Position numbers and translations under genes: made by a program
The notes under the pieces: model-generated
The model's input: only the letters and a program-made list of their open reading frames with translations
Databases searched by the model: none
What the model was told of the DNA's origin: nothing
Assembly: GCF_009688945.1 (NCBI RefSeq)
Contig: NZ_AP021874.1
Coordinates: 7,260,709-7,324,708 of the forward strand
Length of the DNA stretch: 64,000 nt
Reading direction: 5' to 3'
Source of the DNA: Desulfosarcina alkanivorans
GTDB taxonomy: Bacteria; Desulfobacterota; Desulfobacteria; Desulfobacterales; Desulfosarcinaceae
In this document: positions 62,426 to 64,000 of the stretch, in pieces
How positions within the stretch are numbered: the stretch's first letter is position 1
How the letters are laid out: every line of letters starts with the position of its first letter

Positions 62426-63417
62426 CGGGCCTGCGTCGCGGCCATGGTGATGGCCGCCACCATGCTGTCCGCAGAGGCCTTTCCCGTTCCGGCAATGTCA
62501 TAGGCGGTGCCGTGGTCGACGGATGTGCGCACAAAAGGCAGACCTAGGGTGGTGTTTACCCCGTCGTCGAAGTGGATCATTTTAAACGGCCCCAGCCCCT
62601 GGTCATGGTACATGGCCACCACTGCATCGTATGCGCCCCGGGACGCATTGAAAAAGACGGTGTCGGGTGGGTGGGGGCCGGTGACGGTTATACCCCGGGA
62701 TGCGCACAGGGCAATGGCCGGTGTGATGATGGCAGATTCTTCGTTTCCAAAGAGACCGGATTCGCCGGCGTGGGGGTTGAGCCCGGCGACGGCGATTCGG
62801 GGCGCCGCCAGGCCGAAACGGGTTCTCAGGGAATGGTCGGTCAGGGCAACGACCTTCGTTATTCCCTCTGTGGTCAGGGTCCGGGAAACCTGCTCAAGGG
62901 GAATATGAATGGTCGCCAGGACCACCTTGAGCCGGGCGCCGGCCAGCATCATGGCATAATCGGATGTGCCTGTCCGCTGGGCCAGAATTTCCGTATGCCC
63001 GCTGAAAGGGATGCCTGCCATTTTCAGGGCGCGTTTATTGATGGGGCCGGTGGCGATTGCAGAAATCCGGCCGGCCACGGCATCATCGATGGCCGAATTC
63101 AGGTAGGCCGCCATGGCCGTTCCGGATGCGGCCGTGGGCGATGCCCATTCAAAGCCGGAGGTCTTTCTCTTTTCCGGGTTGACCACGACGATGCCATGGC
63201 TCCCGATGGATGCCCCGTCGATCGACTGCCGCTCGGTCAACGCCAAGGAGGTGCCGGTCGACGCCGCACCGGCTTTCAGGCAGGCGGCGTCGCCATAGAT
63301 CACGGGCCGGCAGCAATGAAAAAGTCGTGGATCGGCAAGGGCTTTGGGGATGATTTCCGGGCCGATGCCCACCGGATCCCCCATGGTGACGGCCACCAGC
63401 GGTAAGTTCGGTTTCAT
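62398..63417 (-). CDS. pdxA: 4-hydroxythreonine-4-phosphate dehydrogenase
   Basis: A 339-residue enzyme of pyridoxal phosphate synthesis. VAVTMGDPVGIGPEIIPKAL opens the fold; ATGPINKRALKMAGIPFSGH and the metal histidines in GLNPHAGESGLFG and AMYHDQGLGPFKM are intact, followed by GLPFVRTSVDHGTAYDIAGT. Uses NAD and a divalent metal. Upstream of and overlapping uvrA, so the two are probably co-transcribed. Confidence 0.94.
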   Translation of the reverse strand: MKPNLPLVAVTMGDPVGIGPEIIPKALADPRLFHCCRPVIYGDAACLKAGAASTGTSLALTERQSIDGASIGSHGIVVVNPEKRKTSGFEWASPTAASGTAMAAYLNSAIDDAVAGRISAIATGPINKRALKMAGIPFSGHTEILAQRTGTSDYAMMLAGARLKVVLATIHIPLEQVSRTLTTEGITKVVALTDHSLRTRFGLAAPRIAVAGLNPHAGESGLFGNEESAIITPAIALCASRGITVTGPHPPDTVFFNASRGAYDAVVAMYHDQGLGPFKMIHFDDGVNTTLGLPFVRTSVDHGTAYDIAGTGKASADSMVAAITMAATQARWLSRQGTP

Positions 63418-64000
63418 GGTCAGATTAACCCCAGGTTGTCCAATGGCATAAAGAATCTATCATACGTGGGCGTCAGGGGTTTGTAAATTCATTTCGACGG
63501 TTCCCCGCATTCGAGGCCCGTCGTTTTTCCGGTCCGTCGGTTCAGTATAAATGAAGGCTGTGAGGAGGGCGCCGGGTGGCCCCGTTCCACTGGGGGGGCG
63601 TCCGGTTCGCGGGCGTTGCCCTGATTCCGATGCTGGCGATGAGTGGAACCGAAACAAAACCCGGAAAAAACGGAAATCAAAGAAAAAAGAAAAAAATTGA
63701 AGAAAAACCGAGTTCACTCGTTCGTTTTGGCATTGTTGATAACTCCCGATCTGCTTAAAATGCTTATGGAAAAAGAACAGGTTTGAAAAACCTTGTATTT
63801 CGAAGCAGTTGCTCGGTCGATACGTGTTAACCGACAGTTATCTATATTAATATAAATCTTTGTGAGGATTGTGTTAGTATTTTCTTTAACCGCCAATCTT
63901 TCGCATTGACTTGCAACATCCAATTCAGTAAATAGTTTGCCAGTCGCGCTGACTTGCGGCTACCTTTCTGAAAACCTCAGATAATTAACCAAAAACTTCA
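63418..64000. other. intergenic end of window without supported gene
   Basis: About 580 bases. The part nearest pdxA is GC-rich, with a G7 run near 63591; from about 63640 it is strongly A-rich and then AT-rich. A weak promoter-like pair, TTGACT (63906-63911) with TAAATA (63929-63934) at 17 bases, points out of the window on the plus strand. Short open frames here look random. Confidence 0.45.

Noticed and set aside
63714..63923. A 69-codon minus-strand open frame in the AT-rich end
   Set aside because: No ribosome binding site or family resemblance; composition is that of random AT-rich sequence.
1..64000. CRISPR arrays, insertion sequences, prophage genes or replication origin
   Set aside because: No regularly spaced repeats, transposase or integrase motifs, phage structural genes or DnaA-box clusters were seen.

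Overview
The window is a gene-dense bacterial chromosome segment, GC-rich apart from a few AT-rich islands. It most resembles a Gram-negative deltaproteobacterium of the Desulfobacterota (Desulfosarcina/Desulfobacteraceae-like). This placement is inferred from gene content and order: rho-rpmE-prfA-prmC; rpsB-tsf-pyrH-frr-uppS-cdsA-dxr-rseP; a PurSL fusion followed by purQ; DUF4416-yicC-remA-gmk; an isolated atpZ-atpI-atpB-atpE block; and a lipopolysaccharide core locus. No search was run. No rRNA, CRISPR array, insertion sequence or prophage was seen. One tRNA gene is present.

1-9.2 kb: a methyltransferase, then a seven-gene minus-strand operon: a FadR-type regulator, a gamma-glutamyltransferase-family Ntn hydrolase without a visible signal peptide, a DUF3604 protein, and a complete polar amino acid ABC transporter (ATPase, binding protein, two permeases). 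A promoter and repeated operator-like sites lie in front of the regulator. The layout suggests an uncharacterised uptake-and-hydrolysis pathway for an amide or peptide-like compound.

9.4-14.8 kb: a sensory locus. A stand-alone periplasmic binding protein, a Cache-type histidine kinase and a receiver-only response regulator run on the minus strand. Behind them lies a frameshifted tandem copy of the binding protein that is rich in homopolymer C tracts. A second receiver-only regulator runs divergently behind a sigma-54-type promoter.

14.8-20.2 kb: minus-strand housekeeping genes: a GIY-YIG protein, tRNA-Arg(CCG) with its own promoter, folC, rpsU, adk and a CCA-adding-type nucleotidyltransferase.

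20.2-35.5 kb: plus-strand genes for transcription termination (rho), translation (rpmE, prfA, prmC, rpsB, tsf, frr), UMP kinase, isoprenoid and phospholipid synthesis (uppS, cdsA, dxr), the site-2 protease rseP, and purine synthesis (purSL, purQ).

35.5-50.4 kb: envelope sugar and lipid A functions: a lipid A-type acyltransferase, two heptosyltransferases, several glycosyltransferases, a DUF6492 protein and an O-antigen ligase-like membrane protein on the plus strand. A WaaP-like kinase, a WaaG-like glycosyltransferase and MsbA converge on them. A deoxyhypusine-synthase-like protein of unknown role follows, then gmhA and hldE, which make the ADP-heptose used by the heptosyltransferases.

50.4-57.5 kb: small conserved genes (Trm112-like, DUF4416, yicC, remA, gmk, rlmB), icd, a ComF-like gene, pgeF and a pyrK-like flavoprotein. 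57.5-59.4 kb: atpZ-atpI-atpB-atpE, ended by a perfect hairpin terminator; the c subunit carries most of a sodium-binding signature. 59.4-63.4 kb: uvrA and pdxA on the minus strand. The final 580 bases hold no supported gene.

No single clearly new system stands out. The best leads are the FadR/GGT/DUF3604/ABC operon, the permease-less binding-protein/kinase/receiver locus with its decaying duplicate, the deoxyhypusine-synthase-like protein beside the heptose genes, and a repeated AT-rich inverted-repeat element.
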